From contig JAAYCJ010000061.1 in assembly GCA_012729815.1 (NCBI GenBank), positions 1-34,830 on the forward strand: a stretch of DNA of 34,830 bases, in the 5' to 3' direction. This document shows, piece after piece, positions 9,396 through 17,815 of this stretch (positions within the stretch are counted from its first letter, which is position 1; every line of letters starts with the position of its first letter). The notes beneath the pieces are model-generated. The model was given only the letters and a program-made list of their open reading frames with translations. It ran no database searches and was not told the DNA's origin. The stretch is from Phycisphaerae bacterium. GTDB taxonomy: Bacteria; Planctomycetota; Phycisphaerae; JAAYCJ01. A program made the position numbers and the translations under genes.

Positions 9396-9439
9396 AAGTA
9401 AAACACCGGCGGACGGCATTCAGCCGCCGTCCGCCGGTG
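9396..9439 (-). terminator. Strong intrinsic terminator of the pilus/secretion operon
   Basis: Read on the minus strand starting 14 bp past the pilC stop, a perfect 14-bp GC-rich stem (9426-9439 with 9404-9417, sequence CACCGGCGGACGGC) with an 8-nt loop is followed directly by TTTTACTT. This is the clearest terminator in the window. It separates the secretion operon from the sigma-54 activator gene. Confidence 0.88.
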
Positions 9440-9453
9440 CGTGTATCATCCAT

Positions 9454-10716
9454 CTACTTTCCGCCGGAGACCGAACTGATCAGCTTGACCAGCGGGAGGA
9501 ACAGGGCGATGACGATCGATCCGACGATCAGACCGAGGAAGATCACCAGGACCGGTTCGAGCAGGCTCACCAGCGACCCGACGAGGGTCTCGACCTCTTC
9601 GTCGTAGTTGTCGGCGACCTTCAGGAGCATCTTGTCCAGGTCGCCGGTCTCCTCGCCGACGTCCACCATGTTGACCACCAGGGAGTCGACCACGCGGGCG
9701 GCCCGCAGCGGTTCGGCGAAGCTCTCGCCCTCGCGGATCGAGTCGTGGACCTCGGCCAGGGCGCGGGAGTAGACCTCGTTGCCCGTGGTGTCCTTGGTGA
9801 TGTTGATCGCCTCGAGAATGGGCACGCCGGCGTTGATCAGCGTTCCGAGCGTCCGGGTGAAACGGGCGATCGAACCCTTCGAGACGATCTGGCCCATGAT
9901 CGGGATCTTGATCTTGATGACGTCCAGGACGTAACGGCCGACCTCCGACTGCTTGATCAGCTTGAAGATCAGGATGACCGCGATCGGCGAGGCCAGGAAC
10001 ACGATCCATCCCGGCGGAGTGCCGCTGACGAACCAGTTGCTGACCGCGATCAGCATCTTGGTGGGCGTGGGCAGTTCGGTGCCGAAGTCCTCAAAGATCG
10101 TCTTGAACTTGGGCACCACGAAGTACATGATGAACCCGAGGATCATGAACGCGAAACTGATCACCGCGATCGGGTAGATCATGGCGCCGACGATCTTGCG
10201 GCGAAGCCGCTGGGCCTTTTCCATGAACTCGGCGAGTCGTTCGAGAATGACCTCGAGCACGCCGCCCGCCTCGCCCGCGGCCACCATCTTGGTGTAGAGC
10301 CGGTCGAACGCCTTGGGATGCTTGCCCATCGCCTCGGACAGCGTGGCCCCGCCCTCGACGTCCTCGCCGACCTCCTTGACCACCTGGCGGAGCATGCCGG
10401 GTTTCTGCTGCTGCTCGAGCACGCGCAGCGACCGGAGGATCGGCAGGCCGGCGTCCTGAAGGGTGGCCAACTGCCGGGTGAACTGGGTGAGCTGCTTTCG
10501 CGAGACCTTGCCGAACCCGCCGGCGCCGGCGGGCCGCTTGCCCGCGGTGGAGACCTCGGCCCCGACCTTCTTCTTGCCCGCCTTCTCCTTGACCTTGGTC
10601 GGGAAAAGCCCCTGCTCGCGGATCTTGGAAATTGCCTCTTCGGACGTCGTGGCCTCAATCTCGGCCTTGACCTCCTGGCCGGCTGAGTTCATCGCCTCGT
10701 ACATGAATACTGCCAT
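9454..10716 (-). CDS. pilC: PilC/GspF inner-membrane platform protein, second copy
   Basis: 420 residues. An N-terminal YEAMNSAGQEVKAEIEA segment (5-45) is followed by two T2SSF domains (about 75-200 and 280-405). Conserved marks are FTRQLATLQDAGLPILRSL (79-97), the P-x-A-F-x-x-x-x-x-x-M-V-x-A-GE-x-GG motif near 135-152, and GEETGDLDKML near 354-364. TM segments are about 177-200, 235-255 and 385-412. PilC/GspF proteins sit in the inner membrane and couple the cytoplasmic extension or retraction ATPase to pilin assembly. It is the last gene of the operon, 29 bp after its paralogue and 14 bp before a terminator. Assignment to pilus versus type II secretion cannot be settled, but the pilT in the same operon favours type IV pili. 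Confidence 0.93.
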   Translation of the reverse strand: MAVFMYEAMNSAGQEVKAEIEATTSEEAISKIREQGLFPTKVKEKAGKKKVGAEVSTAGKRPAGAGGFGKVSRKQLTQFTRQLATLQDAGLPILRSLRVLEQQQKPGMLRQVVKEVGEDVEGGATLSEAMGKHPKAFDRLYTKMVAAGEAGGVLEVILERLAEFMEKAQRLRRKIVGAMIYPIAVISFAFMILGFIMYFVVPKFKTIFEDFGTELPTPTKMLIAVSNWFVSGTPPGWIVFLASPIAVILIFKLIKQSEVGRYVLDVIKIKIPIMGQIVSKGSIARFTRTLGTLINAGVPILEAINITKDTTGNEVYSRALAEVHDSIREGESFAEPLRAARVVDSLVVNMVDVGEETGDLDKMLLKVADNYDEEVETLVGSLVSLLEPVLVIFLGLIVGSIVIALFLPLVKLISSVSGGK

Positions 10717-10745
10717 CGGTTGTGCTCTCCGTTATGTCTGCGGGA

Positions 10746-11930
10746 CTACCGCCCCATCTGCTCTATTATACCGGCATACGGCAAGGCCATGGCCAGAATG
10801 ATCGACCCGACGATCAGGGCCACGATGATGATCATCACCGGTTTGAAGAGGCTCAGCAGCGCAGCGGTCAGCATCTCCACATCCTCTTCATAATTATCAG
10901 CTACTTTGTTAAGCATCTGGTCCAATTCGCCCGTCTCTTCGCCGATCTGTACCATATCCACTACAAAAGAATCAATGACACGCGTACGGAGCATTGGTTC
11001 GGCCAAACCGCTGCCGTGGCGAACCTCTTCGTGGACGTCGTCGAGGGCGGAGGCGAAGACGCGATTGCCGGCGGCGTCGCGGGTGATGCGCAGGGCTTCG
11101 AGGATCGGCACGCCCGAACTGACCAGCGTGGCCAGGGTGCGGGCGGTTCGGGCCATGGCCCCCTTTCGGGCGATCCCGCCGAAGACCGGGAGCTTGAGGC
11201 GGAAGAGGTCCAGCAGGTAGGCCCCCGGTTGGCTGCGGCGCATCAGGACGATCAGCACGAACAGGCAGATCGGGATCAGTGCCAGGACCACCAGGCCGGG
11301 CGGCACGCCGTGGAGCATCCAGTGGCTTAGGCCCATGACGGTGCGGGTCGCCGCCGGCAGTTCCGCGTCGAATTCGTCGTAGAGGCTGACAAACCGCGGC
11401 ACGACGACCACGAGCATAAAGATCAGAACCAGGATGGCGATCAACAGCACCGAAGCGGGGTAGATCGACGCCGTGATGACCTTGCGGCGGATCCGCACGT
11501 TGTTCTCGATGTGCTCGGCCAGGCGTTTGAGAATGATCTCGAGCGATCCACTGGCCTCGCCCGCGGCGACCATCTGCACGTAGGTGCGGTCGAACGCCCG
11601 CGGATGCTCAGCCAGGGCCTCGGCCAGCGACGAACCGCGGGCGACCCGCTCGGCGACCTTGGAGACCACGTCGCGAAAGGCGCCCGGCCGCTGCTGACGC
11701 TCCAGGACCCGTAGCGAGCGGACGATCGGCACACCCGAGTTCAGCAGCGTGGAAAGCTGGCGGGAGAAGAGCATGAGGCTCTTCCTGGAGACCCCGCCGA
11801 TGGCGCGGTTGAGCCACTCGGTCCGTCCGGCGCCGCCGCGGTTCAGGCCGTCATCCGCCTGCTTGACCGGTCGGCGAAGCGACGAGGACGGGCGATGCGC
11901 GTCTTTCCCGCGGTCGATCGCGTCGGTCAC
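10746..11930 (-). CDS. pilC: PilC/GspF inner-membrane platform protein, first copy, short N-terminus
   Basis: 394 residues with two T2SSF domains (about 50-180 and 255-385). Motifs are FSRQLSTLLNSGVPIVRSL (55-73), MVAAGEASGSLE (120-131) and GEETGELDQML (330-340). TM segments are about 155-178, 209-230 and 362-384. Unlike its downstream paralogue it lacks the conserved N-terminal Y-E-A-x-D/N-x-x-G segment; residues 1-45 are polar and Arg-rich with no family match. The start is GTG at 11930, supported by AAGGAG 8 nt upstream; there is no better in-frame ATG. It lies 34 bp after the pilB-like gene. The two platform genes share the same layout and many motifs but have diverged clearly, so this is an old tandem duplication or two subunits with different partners. 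Confidence 0.92.
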   Translation of the reverse strand: MTDAIDRGKDAHRPSSSLRRPVKQADDGLNRGGAGRTEWLNRAIGGVSRKSLMLFSRQLSTLLNSGVPIVRSLRVLERQQRPGAFRDVVSKVAERVARGSSLAEALAEHPRAFDRTYVQMVAAGEASGSLEIILKRLAEHIENNVRIRRKVITASIYPASVLLIAILVLIFMLVVVVPRFVSLYDEFDAELPAATRTVMGLSHWMLHGVPPGLVVLALIPICLFVLIVLMRRSQPGAYLLDLFRLKLPVFGGIARKGAMARTARTLATLVSSGVPILEALRITRDAAGNRVFASALDDVHEEVRHGSGLAEPMLRTRVIDSFVVDMVQIGEETGELDQMLNKVADNYEEDVEMLTAALLSLFKPVMIIIVALIVGSIILAMALPYAGIIEQMGR

Positions 11931-11964
11931 CTCCGTCGCTCCTTTCCGTGCGTTGGCGTCGGGC

Positions 11965-13710
11965 CTATTCTTCCTCGACGATCGTTTCGCGGACGACCTC
12001 TTCGATCGTGGTATCGCCGTCGTAGATGGCGTTGAGCCCGTTCTCGCGGAGCGAGCGCATGCCGCGTTTGCGGGCGTGCTGTCGGAGAAGCTGGGTCGAG
12101 GCGCTGTTCATGATCAGCTCTCGCATCTCGTCGTCGAGAACCATGATCTCGAAGAGGCCTATTCGTCCGCGATAGCCGGTGTTGTTGCAGAACTCGCATC
12201 CGGGCCCGTAGTAGAGTTGCTTGCCGCGGATGTCGTCGGGAGTCAGGTCGAGCTCCATGAGCTGTTCTTCGGTCGGCTCGTAGGGGCTCTTGCACTTGAC
12301 GCAGATCTTTCGGACGAGCCGCTGGGCGACGACGGCTTCGAGAGTCGCGGTGATCAGGAAGCTTTCGAGTCCCAGGTCGACCAGACGGGCGATGGTGCTG
12401 GGCGCGTCATTGGTGTGGACGGTGGTGAAGACCAGGTGGCCGGTCAGCGAGGCCTGGACCGCGATGGCGGCGGTTTCCAGGTCGCGGATTTCGCCGACGA
12501 GGATGATGTCCGGGTCCTGCCGCAGGAAGGAACGGAGGCAGCGGGCGAAGGTGAGTCCCGATTCGGGATTGACCTGCACCTGCATGAGTCCGTCGATGTC
12601 GTACTCGACCGGATCCTCCGCGGTGAGGATCTTGACTTCCGGGTCGTTGCGTTCGGTCAGGGCCGAATAGAGGGTGGTGGTCTTGCCGGATCCGGTGGGA
12701 CCGGTGACGATGATGATGCCGTGCGGGCGGTTGATCAGTTGGCGGAAGAGGCGGACCTCCTCCTCCCGCATGCCGAGTTTTTCGACGTCGAGGTTGACCT
12801 GGCTGCGGTCGAGGACGCGCATCACGATGCTCTCGCCGAACATGGTGGGCAGGACCGAGACGCGCAGGTCGACCGGCTGGCCGCCAACGGTCAGGGGGAT
12901 GCGGCCGTCCTGGGGCATGCGGCGTTCGGCGATGTCGAGGTTGGACATGACCTTGATGCGCGAGGCGACGGCCAGGGCGATGTGGTGCGGCGGCGGCTGC
13001 ATCTCGTAGAGCACGCCGTCGATCCGGTAGCGCATCTTGAATTCGTCCTCGAAGGGCTCGAAGTGGATGTCGGAGGCCTTGTCGCGAATGGCCTGGAGCA
13101 GCACGAGGTTCAGCAGCTTGATGACCGGTTTGGAGGCCGAGGCCTCCATGATGGTGTCCAGGTCGATCGAGTCGCCGCGGCTCTGGAGCTTGCTGAGGTT
13201 CGCGTCGTTGTTGATCTCGTCGATCAGGTCGTGGATGTCCTCCTGGGCCTCTTCCGGGTAGTAGCGGGAGAGGGCCTTGGAGACCTGTTCCTCGGAGGCG
13301 TAACAGGCGATCACGTCGTAGCCGAGGAACCGCTTGATGTCGTCGGTGGCGGCGAAGTTGTCCGGGTTGCACATCGCCAGGGTCAGCGTGTTGGTCTCGC
13401 CGTTGTGGTCGGTGGGCACGACGCGGTAGATGTTGGCCATCTGCGGGGTCAGCAGGGCTACGACTTCGCGCGGGATCTCCATGGAGTCGAGGGCGACGAT
13501 CTCCATGCCCTTCTGGGCGGCGAGGGCTTCGTTGAGCTCGTCCTCGTTGACGTACCCCAGTTCGACCAGGATGCGCCCCAGGGGCCCGCGCCGCTGCTTC
13601 TGGATTTCCAGGGCCTCGTGGACCTGATCGCGGGTGAGCTTGCCCATCTTGATCAGGACTCGTCCCAGCCGTCGTCCCCGAAGCTGCTTGACCGGTATTA
13701 CGCTTGGCAT
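11965..13710 (-). CDS. pilB: PilB/GspE-type secretion ATPase, downstream copy
   Basis: 581 residues. Two tandem GspE N-terminal-like units (about 11-66, each with L-G-R-x-L-x-x-x-G) lead to the T2SSE_N domain (to about 150) and the hexameric ATPase core (about 190-560). Walker A GPTGSGKT 337-344, Asp box AEDPVEYD, RQDPDIILVGEIRD around Walker B (397-410), His box TGHLVFTTVHTNDAPS, and a four-Cys zinc site C470/C473/C505/C508. The enzyme hydrolyses ATP in the cytoplasm to drive pilin or pseudopilin assembly through PilC/GspF. The neighbours fit: pilT 34 bp upstream and pilC 34 bp downstream. All canonical acidic residues are present, in contrast to the first ATPase of the operon. Confidence 0.94.
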   Translation of the reverse strand: MPSVIPVKQLRGRRLGRVLIKMGKLTRDQVHEALEIQKQRRGPLGRILVELGYVNEDELNEALAAQKGMEIVALDSMEIPREVVALLTPQMANIYRVVPTDHNGETNTLTLAMCNPDNFAATDDIKRFLGYDVIACYASEEQVSKALSRYYPEEAQEDIHDLIDEINNDANLSKLQSRGDSIDLDTIMEASASKPVIKLLNLVLLQAIRDKASDIHFEPFEDEFKMRYRIDGVLYEMQPPPHHIALAVASRIKVMSNLDIAERRMPQDGRIPLTVGGQPVDLRVSVLPTMFGESIVMRVLDRSQVNLDVEKLGMREEEVRLFRQLINRPHGIIIVTGPTGSGKTTTLYSALTERNDPEVKILTAEDPVEYDIDGLMQVQVNPESGLTFARCLRSFLRQDPDIILVGEIRDLETAAIAVQASLTGHLVFTTVHTNDAPSTIARLVDLGLESFLITATLEAVVAQRLVRKICVKCKSPYEPTEEQLMELDLTPDDIRGKQLYYGPGCEFCNNTGYRGRIGLFEIMVLDDEMRELIMNSASTQLLRQHARKRGMRSLRENGLNAIYDGDTTIEEVVRETIVEEE

Positions 13711-13744
13711 GGTTCTTTACCCGTTACGCAGGTGGTTGGGATTC

Positions 13745-14884
13745 TCAGCTTGCTTCCTTTTCTTCCTCCGCCGCGTTGTCGGCCCCGAGCACCATGCCGT
13801 AGTTGACGGCGCTGCCGGGCCGCGCGGCGTCGAGCTTGCGCTTCAGTTCGCCTGGGTTCTTGGACTTGTCGAGCATTTCCTCGGCCTTGACGATTCCGCT
13901 CTCGAAGAGCTGCCAGAGGTGGTCGTCCAGAAGCTGCATGCCGTACTTCTTGCCGGTCTGGATGCTCGAGTCGATGCGGAAGACCTTGTTCTCGCGGATC
14001 AGGTTGGCGATGGCCGGGGTGATGACCATGAACTCGAAGGCGGCGACCCGCCCGCTGGTGCTCCGCGGCAGCAGGGCCTGCGAGAGGACGGCGATCAGGT
14101 TGGTGGAAAGCTGGACGCGGATCTGTTCCTGCTGGGTGACCGGGAACTGGTCGACGATACGGGTGATGGTGCCCTGGGCGCCGGTGGTGTGCAGGGTGCC
14201 GAAGACCAGGTGGCCCGTTTCGGCCGCCCGCAGGGCCGACTCCATCGTCTCCAGGTCGCGCAACTCGCCGACGAGGATCACGTCCGGGTCCTGTCGCAGC
14301 ACGCGGCGGAGGGCCTCGGCGAAACTCGGCACGTCGTTGCCCACCTCCCGCTGATTGACCATGGATTTCTTGTGCGGGTGGTAGTACTCGATCGGATCCT
14401 CGACGGTCACAATATGGTGGTCCATCTCGGCGTTGATGTAGTCGATCATGGTGGCCAGCGTGGTGGTCTTGCCGGAGCCGGTGGGACCGGTCACCAGGAA
14501 CAGGCCTCTGGACCGCCGGCAGAGGGCCTTAACGATCGGCGGCAGGCCGATCTCCTCGAAGGTCAACAGTTTGGAGGGGATCAGACGCAGTACGATCGAG
14601 ACGTTGCCCTTCTGTTTGAAGACGGCCACGCGAAACCGTCCGGCGTCGCCGAAGGCAAAGCCATAGTCGGTGCCGCCTTCCTCCTGGAGTTCCTGCTGGT
14701 TGCGTTCCGGCGTGATCGATCGCATCAAGGCCAGGGTGTCTTCGGGTTCGAGCGTCTTGGTTTCGAGGTTGCGAAGCCGTCCGTGGATCCGGATGACCGG
14801 CGGGCGTCCGACGTGGAGGTGGATATCGGAACCGCCGCGGCGGATGCAGGTTTCGAGAATACGATCGATGTGGATGTTGGCCAT
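13745..14884 (-). CDS. pilT: Type IV pilus retraction ATPase PilT
   Basis: 379 residues, close to the usual PilT size. Order: N-terminal PAS-like region (GGSDIHLHVGRPPVIRIHG, 17-35), Walker A GPTGSGKT 133-140, VEDPIEYYH Asp box, RQDPDVILVGELRD with Walker B 203-210, the His box TGHLVFGTLHT, and AIANLIRE 291-298, which corresponds to the AIRNLIRE retraction motif of PilT with Arg replaced by Ala. It lacks the four-Cys zinc site of PilB, as expected. PilT depolymerises pili and powers twitching or DNA uptake. It starts 4 bp after the stop of the upstream ATPase gene, so it is co-translated. This gene is the main reason for calling the operon type IV pilus-like rather than purely type II secretion. 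Confidence 0.95.
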   Translation of the reverse strand: MANIHIDRILETCIRRGGSDIHLHVGRPPVIRIHGRLRNLETKTLEPEDTLALMRSITPERNQQELQEEGGTDYGFAFGDAGRFRVAVFKQKGNVSIVLRLIPSKLLTFEEIGLPPIVKALCRRSRGLFLVTGPTGSGKTTTLATMIDYINAEMDHHIVTVEDPIEYYHPHKKSMVNQREVGNDVPSFAEALRRVLRQDPDVILVGELRDLETMESALRAAETGHLVFGTLHTTGAQGTITRIVDQFPVTQQEQIRVQLSTNLIAVLSQALLPRSTSGRVAAFEFMVITPAIANLIRENKVFRIDSSIQTGKKYGMQLLDDHLWQLFESGIVKAEEMLDKSKNPGELKRKLDAARPGSAVNYGMVLGADNAAEEEKEAS

Positions 14885-14888
14885 TCAG

Positions 14889-16637
14889 TTACGCCTCCTG
14901 GTTGGCGATGACTTCTTCCGTTTGGGTGATTCGGGCGACCTCGTAGGGCGTGGTCACGCCTTTGAGAATCTTGACCCTCCCGTCCTCGACCAGCGACCGC
15001 ATGCCGCCGGCGGCGGCGGCTTTGCGGATCTTGTTGGCCGGCGCCCGGTTGAACGCCAGCTCGCGGATCTGCGCGTTCATCTCGAGCATTTCGAAGATGC
15101 CGATCCGGCCCTTGTACCCGCTGCCGTGGCAGGTCTTGCAGCCTTTGCCGCGGTAAACCTTCTTGTCGCCCATCTTGTCCGGGTCGAGCCCGATCAGCCG
15201 CAGGTAGTGGCGTTCGGGATTCGGATCGACCTCTTTGCAGTCCGGGCAGATCACCCGGATCAGCCGCTGGGCCATGATCGCCTGGACCGAGCTGGCCACG
15301 AGAAACGGTTTGACGCCCATGTCGATCAGACGAGTGATCGCGCTGGGCGCGTCGTTGGTGTGGAGGGTCGAGAAAACCAGGTGGCCGGTCAGGGCGGCCT
15401 GGATGGCCACTTCGGCCACCTCGAGGTCGCGGATTTCGCCGACGAGGATGATGTTGGGCGCCTGACGCAGCATGGCCCGCAGGATGCGGGCGAAGCTCAG
15501 CGGCGGTTTGAGGGCCTCGTTGACCTGGCACTGGTTCATGCCCGTGAAGTGGTACTCGACCGGGTCCTCGGCGGTGATGATCTTGCGGTCGGACTGATTC
15601 AGTTCCTGGAGGGCGGCGTAGAGCGTGGTGGTCTTTCCGGAACCCGTCGGGCCGGTGACCAGAAAGATGCCGTTGGGCCGCCGGATGATCTTCTGGAAGC
15701 GGCCGTAGTCGTCCTCCTCGAAGCCGAGGGCCTGGATACCGATGTTGACCGACTCCGGCCGCAGAATACGCAGGACCATGCTCTCGCCGTGATAGCTCGG
15801 GATGCAACTGACGCGGAAGTCGATCTGCTGGTCGTCGATGTGCATCTTGATGCGGCCGTCCTGGGTGTTGCGCTTCTGCTCGATGTGCATGCCGGCCATG
15901 ATCTTCAGACGGCTTATCACCGACGCCTGCATGCTCTTGGGAATCGCGTCCCGCTCGATGCAGACGCCGTCGATGCGGTAGCGCACGCGGACCCGGTCGC
16001 CGAACGGCTCGACGTGGATATCCGAGGCCCGCGACCGGACGGCTTCGGTGATGATCAGGTTGATCAGCCGGACGATCGGGGCGGTGGCGTCGTCGGCGGC
16101 GACGCCGTCGACGTCGACCGAGGCGTCCATCGAGGAATCCATCGAGGCGTCCACCGACGCCTGCCGCAGCTCGTCGACCGTCTTGTCGATGCTTTCGGTG
16201 GTCCGGCCGCTGAGGTAGTTGTCGATGTAGTGTTTGATCTTGGTCCTGGAGGCCAGGTGTGGCTCGATCTCGGTGGCCAGGCGGAAGCGGAGCATGTCCT
16301 GGACGTCCAGATCGAGCGGGTTGTGGATGATGACCTTCAGCCGCCCGTTGTCCTTGCCCAGCGGCAGCACCAGGTGCTTGCGGATAATGTCCTCGGGGAT
16401 CAGGTTCAGGGCCGAGGCGATCTCGCCGTTGTCTTCCGGATCGACGTATTCCATGCCGAATTGCTCGGCGAGGGCCCGGACCACCTCATCCTCGGAGATC
16501 AACTCGAGCTCGACCAGGGCCTCCCCAAGCCGTCGGTCGTGTTCCTTGGCGAAATTCTCGGCGGTTTCGAGCGAGCCCGGATCGATCCGCCCCCACTCCA
16601 GCAGGATCTCACCCAGTTTCTTACGTTTTCGAGCCAT
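14889..16637 (-). CDS. pilB: PilB/GspE-type secretion ATPase, first gene of the operon
   Basis: 582 residues with the same plan as the downstream copy. N-terminal GspE units (8-60) and T2SSE_N (to about 140), then an acidic Ser/Met/Asp linker (161-178), then the ATPase core with Walker A GPTGSGKT 329-336, AEDPVEYH, Walker B ILVGEIRD 397-404, the His box TGHLVFSTLHTNDAPS, and zinc Cys C464/C467/C500/C503. The usual R-Q-D-P-D stretch before Walker B reads R-Q-A-P-N (391-395). The catalytic Glu of Walker B is kept, so it is likely active. The two ATPases are clearly distinct paralogues and may serve separate filaments or assemble as alternatives. The promoter at 16845-16874 lies about 200 bp upstream. 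The Shine-Dalgarno is weak (GGTG). Confidence 0.93.
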   Translation of the reverse strand: MARKRKKLGEILLEWGRIDPGSLETAENFAKEHDRRLGEALVELELISEDEVVRALAEQFGMEYVDPEDNGEIASALNLIPEDIIRKHLVLPLGKDNGRLKVIIHNPLDLDVQDMLRFRLATEIEPHLASRTKIKHYIDNYLSGRTTESIDKTVDELRQASVDASMDSSMDASVDVDGVAADDATAPIVRLINLIITEAVRSRASDIHVEPFGDRVRVRYRIDGVCIERDAIPKSMQASVISRLKIMAGMHIEQKRNTQDGRIKMHIDDQQIDFRVSCIPSYHGESMVLRILRPESVNIGIQALGFEEDDYGRFQKIIRRPNGIFLVTGPTGSGKTTTLYAALQELNQSDRKIITAEDPVEYHFTGMNQCQVNEALKPPLSFARILRAMLRQAPNIILVGEIRDLEVAEVAIQAALTGHLVFSTLHTNDAPSAITRLIDMGVKPFLVASSVQAIMAQRLIRVICPDCKEVDPNPERHYLRLIGLDPDKMGDKKVYRGKGCKTCHGSGYKGRIGIFEMLEMNAQIRELAFNRAPANKIRKAAAAGGMRSLVEDGRVKILKGVTTPYEVARITQTEEVIANQEA

Positions 16638-17083
16638 GGCACACCGTATGAAAACGTTACCGCGGTTGTCCGTAAGTACTTATCGGCAAATCTACTTGCG
16701 AGTCACGGTTGGGTTGGTTGGTCAACGGTCTGGCTGGTGCTGGTCAACCGTCAACTCCGGCTGGATATCGAGGCTCCCGGTACCCGCTTACAACCAGCGC
16801 CGCCGGTCCCGGTCATTGGTTCTCAACCGCATTGCTCTTGTTTCATTGTAAGCCCGCCGTGCCACCGCCGTCAAGCGATTTGTCGGGGAAGATCGAGCAT
16901 CGGCATGCCGCTAGGTAACGTGTTTTCAGGCACTTGGAGCCAAATAAGTCGCGAAGGAAGCATAAGGGGAACTCAGAATCGTGGCGCCGCCGCGGGTGGA
17001 TGGATATCTCCCTCATCTTGCGACGCCGGGCAGGGTGCTTTGTGCTTTCTCTGCGTCTCGGCCTCTTCGCGGATGCTTCGGGG
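16638..17083. other. Long leader and promoter region of the secretion operon, with an intergenic repeat
   Basis: A 446-bp gap with no gene; the small plus-strand frames are not supported. It contains a minus-strand promoter (16845-16874), then a roughly 200-nt leader. The leader holds repeated TTGAC words (GGTCAAC at 16720-16726 and 16742-16748 plus CGTCAAC at 16749-16755 on the plus strand) and a perfect 10-bp palindrome TAAGTACTTA at 16673-16682. Just after the pseudopilin stop, minus strand 17035-17075 carries CGCGAAGAGGCCGAGACGCA with A-G-A-rich continuation, resembling dispersed GCGAAG-type intergenic repeats. No terminator was found after the pseudopilin gene. Confidence 0.5.
16845..16874 (-). 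promoter_or_regulatory. Sigma-70-type promoter of the pilus/secretion operon
   Basis: On the minus strand TTGACG (16869-16874), an 18-bp spacer and TACAAT (16845-16850): five of six matches in each hexamer. The predicted start near 16838 gives a leader of about 200 nt before the first ATPase gene. This is the best housekeeping promoter in the window and means the operon need not depend on the nearby sigma-54 activator. Confidence 0.65.
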
Positions 17084-17815
17084 CTACCACTGGTTCACCC
17101 AGATCAGGTACTGCGGGAAGTACATCCACGGAGCCTGGCCATCCTGCGGCATGGGCACCCACTGGGCATGTCCGTCGAGAAACACGTAGTTGCCGCCCCG
17201 GTTGTGGAACCAGCCGGCCCAGGCCCGTTCGCCGTAGCCCGCCATCACCTCATGATACACCTTGTCGTCGAACGCGATATCGCCCTCGGTCAGCAGCATG
17301 ATCTGGGTCTGGAGATTCCAGGTCAACGCCCGCTGGCCGGTCAGGGCGACGTCAAAATCGCCGGCCGTCTCGACGTTATAGGCGTACACATTCGAGTACC
17401 CGCTCGTGGCCGAGTTGCCCGGTGAACTGGGGCACCGGCGAATGCCATCGGCCGCACCCCAGCAGCCGGTGCCGTTGGCGTAGGCATTCGGGTCGTTCGA
17501 GACGTACGGCCATATCCGCGCCTGCCAGGCCTCCCAGAAACCGATCGCGGGCCAGCCCGCCGTTTTGTCCTGCCACCGCGGCGGCAGCAGACCGCTAAAG
17601 TCGCTCGCGTACGCCATGAACGCCGAGTGCTGCTGGCGCTCGTTGTTGAGGCACAGCACACCCCGGGCACTCTCGCGGGCCGCCTGCAGCGCCGGCAGCA
17701 GCATCGCGACCAACACCGCGATGATCGCGACCACCACGAGCAACTCAATCAACGTGAAGGATCGCTGACGGCGGTGCGTCGATTGCCGATTTGGGAGCAT
17801 CCCGCAACTCTTCAT
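17084..17815 (-). CDS. Pseudopilin-like protein with prepilin signal and H-X9-DG motif (DUF1559-like)
   Basis: 243 residues. After a basic leader (RRQRS) comes a class III prepilin cleavage/methylation signal, F20-T-L-I-E-L-L-V-V-V and a hydrophobic helix to about residue 42; the conserved Glu at +5 is present and the -1 residue is Ser instead of Gly. The rest is a globular domain rich in Trp, Asn and Gly, ending with H204-x9-D214-G ([17 protein letters not shown]), the mark of the large planctomycete pseudopilin-like family. Such proteins are expected to be cleaved by a prepilin peptidase and sit at the membrane or enter a filament; their function is largely unknown. The start at 17815 overlaps the hydrolase stop as ATGA and has AAGGAG 6 nt upstream. 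Its position between a secreted hydrolase and the pilus operon suggests joint deployment (inference). Confidence 0.9.
   Translation of the reverse strand: MKSCGMLPNRQSTHRRQRSFTLIELLVVVAIIAVLVAMLLPALQAARESARGVLCLNNERQQHSAFMAYASDFSGLLPPRWQDKTAGWPAIGFWEAWQARIWPYVSNDPNAYANGTGCWGAADGIRRCPSSPGNSATSGYSNVYAYNVETAGDFDVALTGQRALTWNLQTQIMLLTEGDIAFDDKVYHEVMAGYGERAWAGWFHNRGGNYVFLDGHAQWVPMPQDGQAPWMYFPQYLIWVNQW

Noticed and set aside
16638-16700. TGGCAC word near the first ATPase start as a sigma-54 -24 box
   Set aside because: No TTGC follows at the correct distance on either strand, and a better sigma-70-type promoter lies upstream.
14670-17189. Long plus-strand open frame of 839 codons, and similar ones at 11749-13806, 7323-9167 and 3107-4582
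   Set aside because: They lie antisense to well-recognised genes, show biased composition from reading reverse-strand GC-rich codons (many G, V, D, R, Q), and have no family motifs.
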